Assembly (NCBI RefSeq): GCF_900105945.1
Contig: NZ_FNSO01000004.1
Location: forward strand, 2,852,001 to 2,916,000
Source: Amycolatopsis tolypomycina
GTDB lineage: Bacteria; Actinomycetota; Actinomycetes; Mycobacteriales; Pseudonocardiaceae
DNA: 64,000 bases
Direction of reading: 5' to 3'
Shown here: piece after piece, positions 16,092 to 24,585 of the stretch
Layout of the letters: each line of letters opens with the position of its first letter
Numbering within the stretch: position 1 is the first letter of the stretch
Translations under genes and position numbers: made by a program
Notes under the pieces: generated by a model
What the model was told of the DNA's origin: nothing
Databases searched by the model: none
The model's input: only the letters and a program-made list of their open reading frames with translations

Positions 16092-18041
16092 GTGGCACCC
16101 ACCGCCGAGTCCGTGTCGGACCCGTCGTCCCCGGACTACAACCCGCGCAGCCCCCTCTACGACGTCACCGCCGACTCGTCGTCGAAGTACTACGTCGGGC
16201 CGCTGACCTCGGACAAGTCGCCGTCGGGCGACCAGATCCGCGAGATGGCCACCCGGCAGATCGACGACGAGATCCGGGCCGGCTGGCTCGGCCCGGTCGT
16301 CGACCCGGTGCTGCGCGACAAGAAGATCCAGGAGCTCTACCAGCAGCACCTCCACGACGCCAAGCACGGCCTCGACGAGGGCCTCGCCATGCGCGAGACC
16401 GGCGGGGCGCCGCGGACGCTGTGGAACAACGCCAGCCACGAGCAGATGAACGAAGCCATCACGCAGGACGCCAACTCGGCGACCGTCGCGGAGACTTCGG
16501 AAGAGTGGGTGCGCGTCGGCAACGACCTGGGCACCCACCAGAAGACCCTGGCCGGCGCGATCAACGCGAGCACGAACAACTGGCAGGGCGATGCCGGGGA
16601 CGCCGTCCGCGAGCACCTCGCCGGTGTCGGCAAGTGGCTCGGCGCGACCGCGCAGGGCGCGACGCTCGCCGGGCGCCAGCAGGAGATCCACTCCCAGGCC
16701 CTCAACGAGACCCAGCGGCAGATGGCCGCCAACCCGCCGGTGCAGTTCGACCTGCAGGCGACCAACCAGCGGCTGATGTCGATGACCGACCCGGTGCAGT
16801 ACGCCGCAGCCGCGGGCGAGGCCATGCAGACCTACCGGGCGCAGCAGGCCGCGCGCGAGCACGCCGCGCAGATCATGACGCAGTACGACGAGACCATCGG
16901 CGCTGCCGTCGCCACGCCGCGGTTCCCGGCCCCGCCGAAGCTGCCGACCGCCACGGCGACCCGGCAGAACGCGGTCGCCGGGGGCGGCGCCGGCGGGGGC
17001 GGGGTGCAGCCGCTGCTCGCGCAGAGCCGGCGGCTCCCCGATGCCGCGGGCACCCCGATCGACGCCAACGCGGCCGCCTTCGGTGGCGTGGGTGCGGGCG
17101 GTGGCGCGGGTGCGGGCGGCGCCGGCATCCCCGGTGACGGCACCGGCTCGGGCTTTTCCGGCAGTGGCATCCCGGGTGCCGGCTCGGGCTCCGGTGGCGC
17201 CGGCTTCTCCGGCCCCGGCATCCCCGGGAGCGGCGCCGGCGGCGGTGGCGTGGGCGGCGGTGCGGGTGGCGGTGCCGGGTTCACACCGCCGAACTTCGAG
17301 GTCCCCGACACGCCCGCCGGCGGCAACTTCAGCGGCGCCGGCATCCCCGGCTCGTCGCTGCCGCACTTCGACGACTCGACGACGTCGTCCGGCTTCTCGC
17401 CCTCGGGGATCGGCGGCGGGGGCACCGGCGGCAGCGGGTTCACGCCGCCGTCGATCCCGAACATCCCGGACGTCTCCGGCGGGGGCGGGGGGTCCGTCCG
17501 CGGCGGCAGCCCGATCCCCGGCTTCACCCCGCCCGGCATCGACCCGGTCACCGGCCTGCCCACCGGCACCGGTGGCCTCAACACCCCCGGCGGCGCCAAG
17601 CTGCCGACCATCGGCCGCGGCGGCGGGATCAACGGCGACAGCATCGCCAGCAGGCTGGGCGGCCTGAGCGGCGGCGGTGGCGGGGCGGGCGGCGGTTCCC
17701 TCGGCGGGATCGGCGGCGGCTCCGGGACCGGCGGGGCCGGCGCCGGTGGCGCGGGCCTGCGCGGGGCAGGCAACCTCAGCGGCGGTGCCGCCTCCGGCGC
17801 GGCCGCGGAAGCCGAAGCCGCGGCGGCGCGCAACGCGATGTCGGGCCGCGGTGCGGCCGGTGCGGCAGGCACCCCCGGCATGGGCGGCATGGGTGCCGGA
17901 GCGCGCGGCGGCAAGGGCGAAGACGACAAGGAACACAAGGCCGCCGACTACCTCGAAAGCGACGACCCGAACTTCTTCGCGGGCGAGCAGGTGGTCGCAC
18001 CCCCGGTGATCGGCGACTGGAAGAACCAGGATTGGAAGTGA
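16092..18041 (+). CDS. WXG-domain glycine-rich (PPE-like) type VII secretion protein
   Basis: A 649-residue protein. The first ~290 residues are helical with a WXG hairpin at about W164 (NNWQGDAGD). A very long Gly/Ser/Pro/Ala-rich tract with recurring GIPG and FTPP units spans about 295-610, ending in an acidic tail (KGEDDKEHKAADYLESDDP). This architecture resembles actinobacterial PPE or WXG-containing ESX substrates. The GTG at 16092 follows AGGGAG, eight bases after the previous stop. It is probably a structural or carrier partner of the Rhs toxin during export. Confidence 0.78.
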   Translation: MAPTAESVSDPSSPDYNPRSPLYDVTADSSSKYYVGPLTSDKSPSGDQIREMATRQIDDEIRAGWLGPVVDPVLRDKKIQELYQQHLHDAKHGLDEGLAMRETGGAPRTLWNNASHEQMNEAITQDANSATVAETSEEWVRVGNDLGTHQKTLAGAINASTNNWQGDAGDAVREHLAGVGKWLGATAQGATLAGRQQEIHSQALNETQRQMAANPPVQFDLQATNQRLMSMTDPVQYAAAAGEAMQTYRAQQAAREHAAQIMTQYDETIGAAVATPRFPAPPKLPTATATRQNAVAGGGAGGGGVQPLLAQSRRLPDAAGTPIDANAAAFGGVGAGGGAGAGGAGIPGDGTGSGFSGSGIPGAGSGSGGAGFSGPGIPGSGAGGGGVGGGAGGGAGFTPPNFEVPDTPAGGNFSGAGIPGSSLPHFDDSTTSSGFSPSGIGGGGTGGSGFTPPSIPNIPDVSGGGGGSVRGGSPIPGFTPPGIDPVTGLPTGTGGLNTPGGAKLPTIGRGGGINGDSIASRLGGLSGGGGGAGGGSLGGIGGGSGTGGAGAGGAGLRGAGNLSGGAASGAAAEAEAAAARNAMSGRGAAGAAGTPGMGGMGAGARGGKGEDDKEHKAADYLESDDPNFFAGEQVVAPPVIGDWKNQDWK

Positions 18042-18046
18042 CGCCC

Positions 18047-18391
18047 ATGTCGGCCCCCGGCTTCGAGGTCGAACCGGACGACCTGGTCGCGCACGCGAGT
18101 CACGTCGAGAGCCTGGTGGACCGGCTCAACACGGCGAGCTCGGCGGCCGACACGGCGATGTCGGACCACGCCTACGGGCTGCTGTGCGCGTTCCTCCCGC
18201 CGATCATCCGGCCGACGAACGAGCAGGCGAAGGACGCGCTGACCGCGTCCGGGGAAGGCGTGCGCGGGCTGGCGGACAACGTCAGGTCGGCCGCGCAGTC
18301 CTATCGCGAAGGTGAAGAGGGCAACGCGCAGCCGTTCGAGCGGCAGCTCGCGGCGTCGCCGCGCGCAGTGGAAGCGAGGACGAAGGCATGA
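18047..18391 (+). CDS. EspC-like type VII secretion target
   Basis: A 114-residue helical protein of the EspC/WXG-like superfamily. It opens with FEVEPDDLVAHASHVESLVDRL, the usual start of that family, and contains the helix pair with GVRGLADNVRSAAQSYREGE near the C terminus. The ATG at 18047 lies five bases past the preceding stop; a TTG at 18032 is less likely. Its end overlaps the YbaB-like gene by four bases. It probably pairs with another operon product as an export signal. Confidence 0.8.
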   Translation: MSAPGFEVEPDDLVAHASHVESLVDRLNTASSAADTAMSDHAYGLLCAFLPPIIRPTNEQAKDALTASGEGVRGLADNVRSAAQSYREGEEGNAQPFERQLAASPRAVEARTKA

Positions 18392-18927
18392 CGGGGCCGA
18401 ACGGCCTGGGGGACCTGATGCGGGACCCCGACGAGACGATCCGCCGGATGGACGACTGGGCGGCCGGGTTCGCGGCGAAGGCGCAGCGCTACCAGGCCGC
18501 GCAGGAGCAGACCGAACGGCTGCGGCTGACCGCGACCAGCTCCGACGGCGCGGTGAGCGTGACCGTCGGCGCGGACGGCACCGTCACCGACCTGACGTTC
18601 TCGAACAAGGTCAAGTCGTTCCCGCTGGAAGAGCTCTCGCGGCAGATCCTGACGACCATGCGGCGGGCGCAGGCCGGCATCGCCGACCGCGTCGCCGGGG
18701 TGATGGCCGAGCAGCTCGGCGACGAGGACCGCGAAACCCGCGGCCTGCTGCTGGACAACCTGCGCGGCCGGTTCCCCGACCCCGACGAGCCGGACGAGCA
18801 GCCGCCCGCCGCGCCCGGGCCGGTCCCGCCGGCCCCGGCCGGTGGCGCCGCGGCCCCGCCCGTGACCCCGCAACCGCCGTCACGACGGCCCGCCCCCACC
18901 GACGATGAGGACAACAACCCGTGGTGA
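18388..18927 (+). CDS. YbaB/EbfC-like protein with proline-rich tail
   Basis: A 179-residue protein. Residues ~20-115 match the YbaB/EbfC fold (coiled N-terminal helix, central SVTVGADGTVTDLTFSN strands, then a long helix), and a Pro/Ala-rich tail follows. YbaB proteins bind DNA as nucleoid-associated dimers, but copies inside ESX operons are recurrent and may be structural rather than DNA-binding. It overlaps both neighbours by stop-start fusion, so its amount is tied to that of the toxin. Confidence 0.8.
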   Translation: MTGPNGLGDLMRDPDETIRRMDDWAAGFAAKAQRYQAAQEQTERLRLTATSSDGAVSVTVGADGTVTDLTFSNKVKSFPLEELSRQILTTMRRAQAGIADRVAGVMAEQLGDEDRETRGLLLDNLRGRFPDPDEPDEQPPAAPGPVPPAPAGGAAAPPVTPQPPSRRPAPTDDEDNNPW

Positions 18928-21900
18928 ACCCGTTGGTCGCCGAGACCAAGGATTCCACGAAGGCGTATTCGGGTGTTTCGCTGCTGGAGTCGGCAGCCGA
19001 CCTGAAGTCCGCCATCGAAAGTGGCGACTGGGCGTCGGTGGCGCTCGGGGCGGTCGGGACGGCGCTGGATGCGTTGTCGATGGCGATGGACCCGTTCGGG
19101 GCGATCCTTGCCGCCGGGGTGGGGTGGTTGATCGAGCACGTCGGGCCGCTGAAGGAAGCGCTGAACGGGCTGACCGGCAACGCCGACGAGATCGCGGCGC
19201 AGTCGGAGACGTGGAAGAACATCGCGACCGAGCTGGGCAGCGTGGGTGCGGACCTGACCGGCATGGTCAAGGCCGACACGGTGTCGTGGACCGGGAATGC
19301 GGCGGACACCTACCGGCAGCGGGCGCAGGACACGGTGACGCTGCTGGAGACCGCGCAGAAGGGCTGTGAGGGCGCTTCCAGTGGTGTGAAGACCGCCGGT
19401 GAAGTGGTGGCTGCGGTCCGGGCGCTGGTGCGGGACATCATCGCGGAGCTGGTCGGGCATCTGATCAGCTGGGCGTTGCAGGTGGTGTTCACCCTCGGCA
19501 TCGGGATGACCTGGGTGGTGCCGCAGGTGATCAACGCGGTGGCGAAGACCGCGTCGAAGATCGCCGATCTGGTGAAGCGGCTGGTGACGGCGTTGAAGGC
19601 GTTGATGCCGTTGTTGAAGCGGGCCGGTGACCTGTTCGCGGACGCGGCGAAGGCGTTGCGGAACATCAAGCCGGGCAAGGCCGCGCCGCCGCCGAAGCAC
19701 GCCGAAATCAAGAGCGGGCCCAAGGACATCGGCGGCCCGAAGGGCGGCGGCAAGGGCGATCCGGACGCACCGCCACCCAAGACCGACCCGCCGCCCAAGA
19801 CCGACCCTCCGCCGAAGGGTGACGACAGCACCAGCGCGGCGGGCGCGAAGGCGGACCCGCCACCGAAGACCGATCCCCCGCCCAAGACGGACCCGCCGCC
19901 GAAGAGCGACCCGCCCGCCGACCCCCCGCCGCCCCCGGCGTCGAAGGGCCCGGACGGTGGCACCACGCCGTCCGGGGCGGGCAAGGGGCCGGACACGCCG
20001 CCGAAGCTCAAGGACAGCAACCCGAAACCGGACGAGCACACCACCCCCGCCGCGAACCGGTCGCTGTGCGGCGACCCGATCGACGTCGCCACCGGCGCCG
20101 TGCTGCTCGAGCAGACGGACGTCGAGCTGCCCGGTGCGCTGCCGCTGGAGTTCGGCCGGACGCACCTGTCGAGCTACCGCGCGGGCCGCAGCTTCGGTCC
20201 CACGTGGACGTCCACAGTGGACGAGCGGATCGAGGTGGAGCCGGACGGCCTGCACCTCGCGCTGGCCGACGGGACGATCCTGCGCTACCCGGTGCCCCGC
20301 GGCATCGAGCCGGTGCTGCCCGAGCACGGCCCGTACCTTGCCCTGCGCCGGGTGCGCCACGGCTTCGTCGTCGGTGCCCCGCAGCACGACCGGATGCGCT
20401 ACTTCGCCGCCAAGCCGGGGGAGACCACCTTGCCGCTGCGCGCGCTCGTCGACGGCGCGGGCAACCGGGTCGTCGTCCGGCACCGCGACGGCGTGCCCGT
20501 GGCGATCGAGCACTCCGGCGGGTACCACCTCGAGCTGGACTCGGCCGACGGGCTGATCACCGCCGTGCGCGTGGCCGGCGAGCCCGTGCCGCTGGCCGAA
20601 TACCGCTACGACGAGCGACGGCGGCTGGTCGAGGTCACCGACGCGGCCGGGACCCCGCAACGGTTCACCTACGACGCCGACGGCCGGATCGTCCGCTGGG
20701 AGGACGTCAACGGCCGCTGGTACGGCTATCAGTACGACTCCGAAGGCCGGTGCGTGCAGGCCCGTGGCGCCGAGGGCTACCTCGACGCCGGCCTCTCCTA
20801 CGAGCCGGGGCTGACCACGGTCACCGACTCGCTCGGCGCCGTCACCCGCTACCGCCTCGACGAGCGGCTCCGGGTGATCGGCCGGACCGACCCGCTCGGC
20901 GGCACCACCAGCACCGAACTGGACCGCTTCGGCCGGGAGATCGCGCGCACCGACGAGCTCGGGCACGTCACCCGCTGGGAGCGTGACGGGGCGGGCAACG
21001 TGACCACCGTGGTCCGCGCCGACGGCACCCGGATGGTCACCGAGTACGACGAGGGCGGCCGCCCCGCCTCGGTCACCGGGCCCGACGGCGCCGTCTGGCG
21101 CTACGAGCACGACGAGCGCGGCCGCCTGGTCCGCGACATCGACCCGACCGGGGCCGCGACGAGCTACACCTACGACGAGGCCACCGGCACGATGGCCACG
21201 GTGACCGACGCCCTCGGCGGCGTCACCCGGTTCGCGGCGAACGCGGCCGGGCTGCCGGTCGCGATCACCGCGCCGGACGGTGCGGTGACCCGCTACACCT
21301 ACGACTCCCTCGGCCGGCTCGCGAGCGTCACCGATCCCACCGGCGCGACGACCCGCACCGTCCACAACGCGGCAGGCGACCTGGTCGAGCAGGTGGACCC
21401 GGACGGCGCCGTGCACCGCTTCGGTTCGTCGGCGGTGGGCCACACCGACGAGCGGACCGACCCGCGCGGCGGCGTCAGCAGGATCGCCTACGCCCAGTTC
21501 GACCTGCCGGTCAGCGAGCAGCGGCCGGACGGCGGCGTCCTGCGCTACGGCTACGACACCGAGCTGCGGCTGACGTCGGTCACCAACGAGGCCGGGCTGG
21601 TCTGGCGCTACGAGTACGACCCGGCGGGCCGGCTCGTGCGCGAGGTCGACTACAACGGCCGGTCCCTGGACTACGCCTACGACGCCGCGGGACGGCTGGT
21701 CCTGCGCGGCAACGGCGCCGGGCAGACGATCGCGCTCGAACGGGACGCGCTCGGGCGGGTGGTCCGGCGCCGCAGCGGCGACGAGGTCGCCGAATACGCC
21801 TACGACGCGGCCGACCGCGTCGTCCTGGCCCGCAACGCGCACAGCGAGCTCCGGTTCGCCTACGACGCGCTGGGCCGGGTGGTCAGCGAGTCGGTGAACG

Positions 21901-23960
21901 GCCGGGCCGTGCTGTCGGCCTACGACGCGCTCGGCCGCCGGACCCACCGGCGCACCCCGACCGGCGCGGAAGCGGTGTTCGCCTACGACGCCCGCGGCCG
22001 CGCCACGTCACTGGCCACCGGCGGGCGCACGCTGCAGTTCGGCTACGACGCCGCCGGCCACGAGACCGCGCGCCGGCTGGTCACCCGCCACGGCGTGGCC
22101 GCCGAGCTCCACCAGGCGTGGACCCCGGCAGGCCAGCTCGCGGTCCAGACCGTGCGGCGCGGCGAGGCCATGGTGCAGCGCCGCGAATACGGCTACCTGC
22201 CCGACGGGTACCTGGCCACGGTCACCGACCTGATCTCCGGGCCGCGCAGCCTCGAGGTCGGTCCCGCCGGCCGGGTGCTGGCCGTCCGCGGTGCCCGCTG
22301 GCAGGAGAGCTACGGCTACGACGTGGCGGGCGCGATCACCGCGGCCGACTGGCCGGGCGCGCCGGAGGCGAGCGGCCCGCGCAGTTACCGGGGCACGCTG
22401 CTCACCGCCGCGGGCGCGACCCGCTACACCCACGACGCCGAAGGCCGTGTCGTGTCGCGGGAGCGGGGCGGCCGGCGCTGGGAGTACCGCTGGAGCGCGG
22501 AAAACCGGCTCACCGCCGTCCGCACGCCCGAGGGAGTGGTCTGGCAGTACCGGTACGACGCCGTGGGCCGCCGGATCGCCAAGCAGCGGCTGGACGCGAC
22601 CGGCGCGGTCGCCGAGCAGGTCGAGTTCTCCTGGGACGGCACCCTGCTCGCCGAACAGGTCCACGGCGTTCCCGGCGGGCCGCTCGTGGCCACCGTCTGG
22701 GACTGGGCGCCGGACGCCGAGCGCCCGCTGGCGCAGACCGAACGCGTGCTCGGCGACGGCACGGACCGGTTCCACGCCGTGCTGACCGACCTCGTCGGCT
22801 CGCCGGCGGAACTGCTGGACGAAACCGGTGCGCTGGCCGGGCACCAGCACACGGCCCTGTGGGGCGCGCTGGTCTCCGCGGGCGGCCACGCGGGCACGCC
22901 ACTGCGGTTCCCCGGCCAGTACCACGACGCGGAGACCGGGCTGCACTACAACCTGCACCGCTACTACGACCCGGAGACCGGGCGGTTCGTCTCGCACGAC
23001 CCGCTCGGGCTGGCCCCGGACCCGGACTCGCTGGCCTACGTCGGCAACCCGACGGCGTCGATCGACCCGCTCGGCCTCGGGAAGGTGACCCCGTGTGCCG
23101 CGTCCGGCTCGGGCGGCGGCGGGGGCGGCGGCAAGAAGCCGAACCACTTCCACCCGTACAGCAAGCCGAACGGGGCGCCGAACAAGGGCAAGCGCCGGGC
23201 GCACAAGTACCCGGAAGGCACCTACGGCGACAAGGACTTCGAGCGCAAGCGGCTCGAGGACAAGTTCGGCTCCAAGATCGACGGCAACAAGACCCACCAG
23301 TCCGAGCACACCGCGGGCTTCGACGTGCTGAACGACAACGGCGCCCCCGGCAAGGTGCCCCGCAAGGAGGGCCGGGACCTCGAGAACAACGCGTGGGCGT
23401 ACTACGAGGAACACGGTGCCCACCGCGCCCACCCGGGCACCGGCACCAGTCACGCCACGCACGATTCGGGCTGGAACGCGCCGACCTACCGGCACGACCA
23501 GCGGACCGCGATCGAGAACAACGACCCCAACACCGCGGTCCAGCTCAACCAGCTCGGGTACGCGCACCAGCCGGGCTTCCAGGGCAACCACCCGGATCCG
23601 GTGATCCGCAACCGGATGGACATGGCCGACGACTCGTACCACCGGATGGTGAACGACGTCCACGCCGGTGGCGAGGGGATGCGGTACAACCCGCAGCCGG
23701 GCGCGGCCGTGCCGGACGGGGGCGCGACGGTGCCGGGGACCGGCGGGCACGTGACGACCCGCCCGCTGAGCGACGCCGACGCCTTCGAGCTGCACGAAGC
23801 CCGCAACGCGGCGCGCACCGGCAACTGGCCCGGCGACGACGCCTGGCAGCGGTACTACCCGGACCCCACGCCGGAAGACTGGGCGCGGCTGGAACGGGGC
23901 GACTTCGATCCGCCGCAGCTGCCGCCGATCAAGCCGGGCAGCCCGATGAACCTCGACTGA
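18921..23960 (+). CDS. Rhs-repeat polymorphic toxin with WXG-type N terminus
   Basis: A 1679-residue predicted exported toxin. A helical N terminus carries a WXG motif at W123 (SWTGNAADTY), and two hydrophobic stretches (about 55-75 and 172-205) follow. A Pro-Lys linker of PPPKTDP repeats spans about 255-375, then a DUF6531-like prologue (GDPIDVATGAVLLEQTDVELPG), then many YD/Rhs repeats. The Rhs core ends at the conserved NPTASIDPLGL near residue 1380. The last ~295 residues after a Gly-rich hinge are the presumed toxin, with HQSEH near 1459 and EEHGAHRAHPGTG near 1497; family not recognised. The GTG overlaps the YbaB-like stop. No immunity gene follows. Confidence 0.9.
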   Translation: MVNPLVAETKDSTKAYSGVSLLESAADLKSAIESGDWASVALGAVGTALDALSMAMDPFGAILAAGVGWLIEHVGPLKEALNGLTGNADEIAAQSETWKNIATELGSVGADLTGMVKADTVSWTGNAADTYRQRAQDTVTLLETAQKGCEGASSGVKTAGEVVAAVRALVRDIIAELVGHLISWALQVVFTLGIGMTWVVPQVINAVAKTASKIADLVKRLVTALKALMPLLKRAGDLFADAAKALRNIKPGKAAPPPKHAEIKSGPKDIGGPKGGGKGDPDAPPPKTDPPPKTDPPPKGDDSTSAAGAKADPPPKTDPPPKTDPPPKSDPPADPPPPPASKGPDGGTTPSGAGKGPDTPPKLKDSNPKPDEHTTPAANRSLCGDPIDVATGAVLLEQTDVELPGALPLEFGRTHLSSYRAGRSFGPTWTSTVDERIEVEPDGLHLALADGTILRYPVPRGIEPVLPEHGPYLALRRVRHGFVVGAPQHDRMRYFAAKPGETTLPLRALVDGAGNRVVVRHRDGVPVAIEHSGGYHLELDSADGLITAVRVAGEPVPLAEYRYDERRRLVEVTDAAGTPQRFTYDADGRIVRWEDVNGRWYGYQYDSEGRCVQARGAEGYLDAGLSYEPGLTTVTDSLGAVTRYRLDERLRVIGRTDPLGGTTSTELDRFGREIARTDELGHVTRWERDGAGNVTTVVRADGTRMVTEYDEGGRPASVTGPDGAVWRYEHDERGRLVRDIDPTGAATSYTYDEATGTMATVTDALGGVTRFAANAAGLPVAITAPDGAVTRYTYDSLGRLASVTDPTGATTRTVHNAAGDLVEQVDPDGAVHRFGSSAVGHTDERTDPRGGVSRIAYAQFDLPVSEQRPDGGVLRYGYDTELRLTSVTNEAGLVWRYEYDPAGRLVREVDYNGRSLDYAYDAAGRLVLRGNGAGQTIALERDALGRVVRRRSGDEVAEYAYDAADRVVLARNAHSELRFAYDALGRVVSESVNGRAVLSAYDALGRRTHRRTPTGAEAVFAYDARGRATSLATGGRTLQFGYDAAGHETARRLVTRHGVAAELHQAWTPAGQLAVQTVRRGEAMVQRREYGYLPDGYLATVTDLISGPRSLEVGPAGRVLAVRGARWQESYGYDVAGAITAADWPGAPEASGPRSYRGTLLTAAGATRYTHDAEGRVVSRERGGRRWEYRWSAENRLTAVRTPEGVVWQYRYDAVGRRIAKQRLDATGAVAEQVEFSWDGTLLAEQVHGVPGGPLVATVWDWAPDAERPLAQTERVLGDGTDRFHAVLTDLVGSPAELLDETGALAGHQHTALWGALVSAGGHAGTPLRFPGQYHDAETGLHYNLHRYYDPETGRFVSHDPLGLAPDPDSLAYVGNPTASIDPLGLGKVTPCAASGSGGGGGGGKKPNHFHPYSKPNGAPNKGKRRAHKYPEGTYGDKDFERKRLEDKFGSKIDGNKTHQSEHTAGFDVLNDNGAPGKVPRKEGRDLENNAWAYYEEHGAHRAHPGTGTSHATHDSGWNAPTYRHDQRTAIENNDPNTAVQLNQLGYAHQPGFQGNHPDPVIRNRMDMADDSYHRMVNDVHAGGEGMRYNPQPGAAVPDGGATVPGTGGHVTTRPLSDADAFELHEARNAARTGNWPGDDAWQRYYPDPTPEDWARLERGDFDPPQLPPIKPGSPMNLD

Positions 23961-23967
23961 CCGCCCC

Positions 23968-24022
23968 GGCGCCCGCGTCGAGACTCCTGAGCAGTCCTTT
24001 CGGGGTCTCGACAGCGGGCGCC
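23968..24022 (+). terminator. Large hairpin after the Rhs toxin gene
   Basis: The left arm GGCGCCCGCGTCGAGAC (23968-23984) pairs with 24005-24022, with one bulged A at 24013. It begins seven bases after the toxin stop and ends before the GNAT gene, closing the six-gene operon. Confidence 0.7.
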
Positions 24023-24042
24023 GTGCGGGCGACACTGGGCCG

Positions 24043-24585
24043 ATGACCGGCCTGATCACCGGAAGCCGTGTCCGGCTGCGGCCAGCTGCCGCCCCGGACG
24101 CCGCCCGGTTCGAGGAGATCCTGTCGCACCCCGAAGTCGCCCGCTGGTGGGCCGACGCCGAGGAGCCGGTGGCCGCCCAGGTGTCCTATCTGCTGGACCC
24201 CGACGAAGGCACCACGACCTACGCCATCGAACACGAAGACACCGTCATCGGCATCGAGCTCGCCTTCGAGGAGGGCGACCCGCAGTACCGCCACGCCGGC
24301 ATCGACATCGCGGTGCACCCGGACTTCCAGGGGCAGGGCCTCGGCTCGGACGCCATCCGCACGCTGGCCGAGCACCTGTTCACGGTGCGCGGGCACCACC
24401 GGCTGGTGATCGACCCGGCGGCGGGCAACGAGGCGGCGATCCGGCTCTACCGGTCGCTGGGCTTCCGCCCGGTCGGCACGATGCGCTCCTACGAGCGCGG
24501 TCCCGACGGCAGCTGGCACGACGGGCTGCTGATGGACCTGCTCGTGGACGACCTGGTCCCGGCAGCCGCACTAGCCGGCTCGTGA
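24043..24585 (+). CDS. GNAT acetyltransferase, AAC(6')-like
   Basis: A 180-residue acetyltransferase. The acetyl-CoA loop is VHPDFQGQGLGSDAIRTL (about residues 93-110), and the GNAT motif B is DPAAGNEAAIRLYRSLGFRPVG. The N-terminal LRPAAAPDAARFEEILSHPEVARWW pattern resembles aminoglycoside 6'-N-acetyltransferases, but the substrate could be another amine. The ATG is at 24043 after the toxin terminator. Its stop overlaps the MFS start, so these two form a unit separate from the toxin operon. An immunity role is possible only by position. Confidence 0.85.
   Translation: MTGLITGSRVRLRPAAAPDAARFEEILSHPEVARWWADAEEPVAAQVSYLLDPDEGTTTYAIEHEDTVIGIELAFEEGDPQYRHAGIDIAVHPDFQGQGLGSDAIRTLAEHLFTVRGHHRLVIDPAAGNEAAIRLYRSLGFRPVGTMRSYERGPDGSWHDGLLMDLLVDDLVPAAALAGS

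Noticed and set aside
18489..21947. A 1152-codon open frame antisense to the Rhs operon
   Set aside because: High GC makes long open antisense frames; its composition (Arg, Gly, Val, His-rich, low complexity) and the real toxin opposite rule it out. The same applies to frames at 2577-4586, 22008-24059, 10033-12423 and 51263-54688.
24043..24585. GNAT gene as immunity protein of the Rhs toxin
   Set aside because: A terminator-like hairpin separates them, the gene is coupled to an MFS transporter, and it looks like an AAC(6')-type enzyme. Kept only as a remote possibility.
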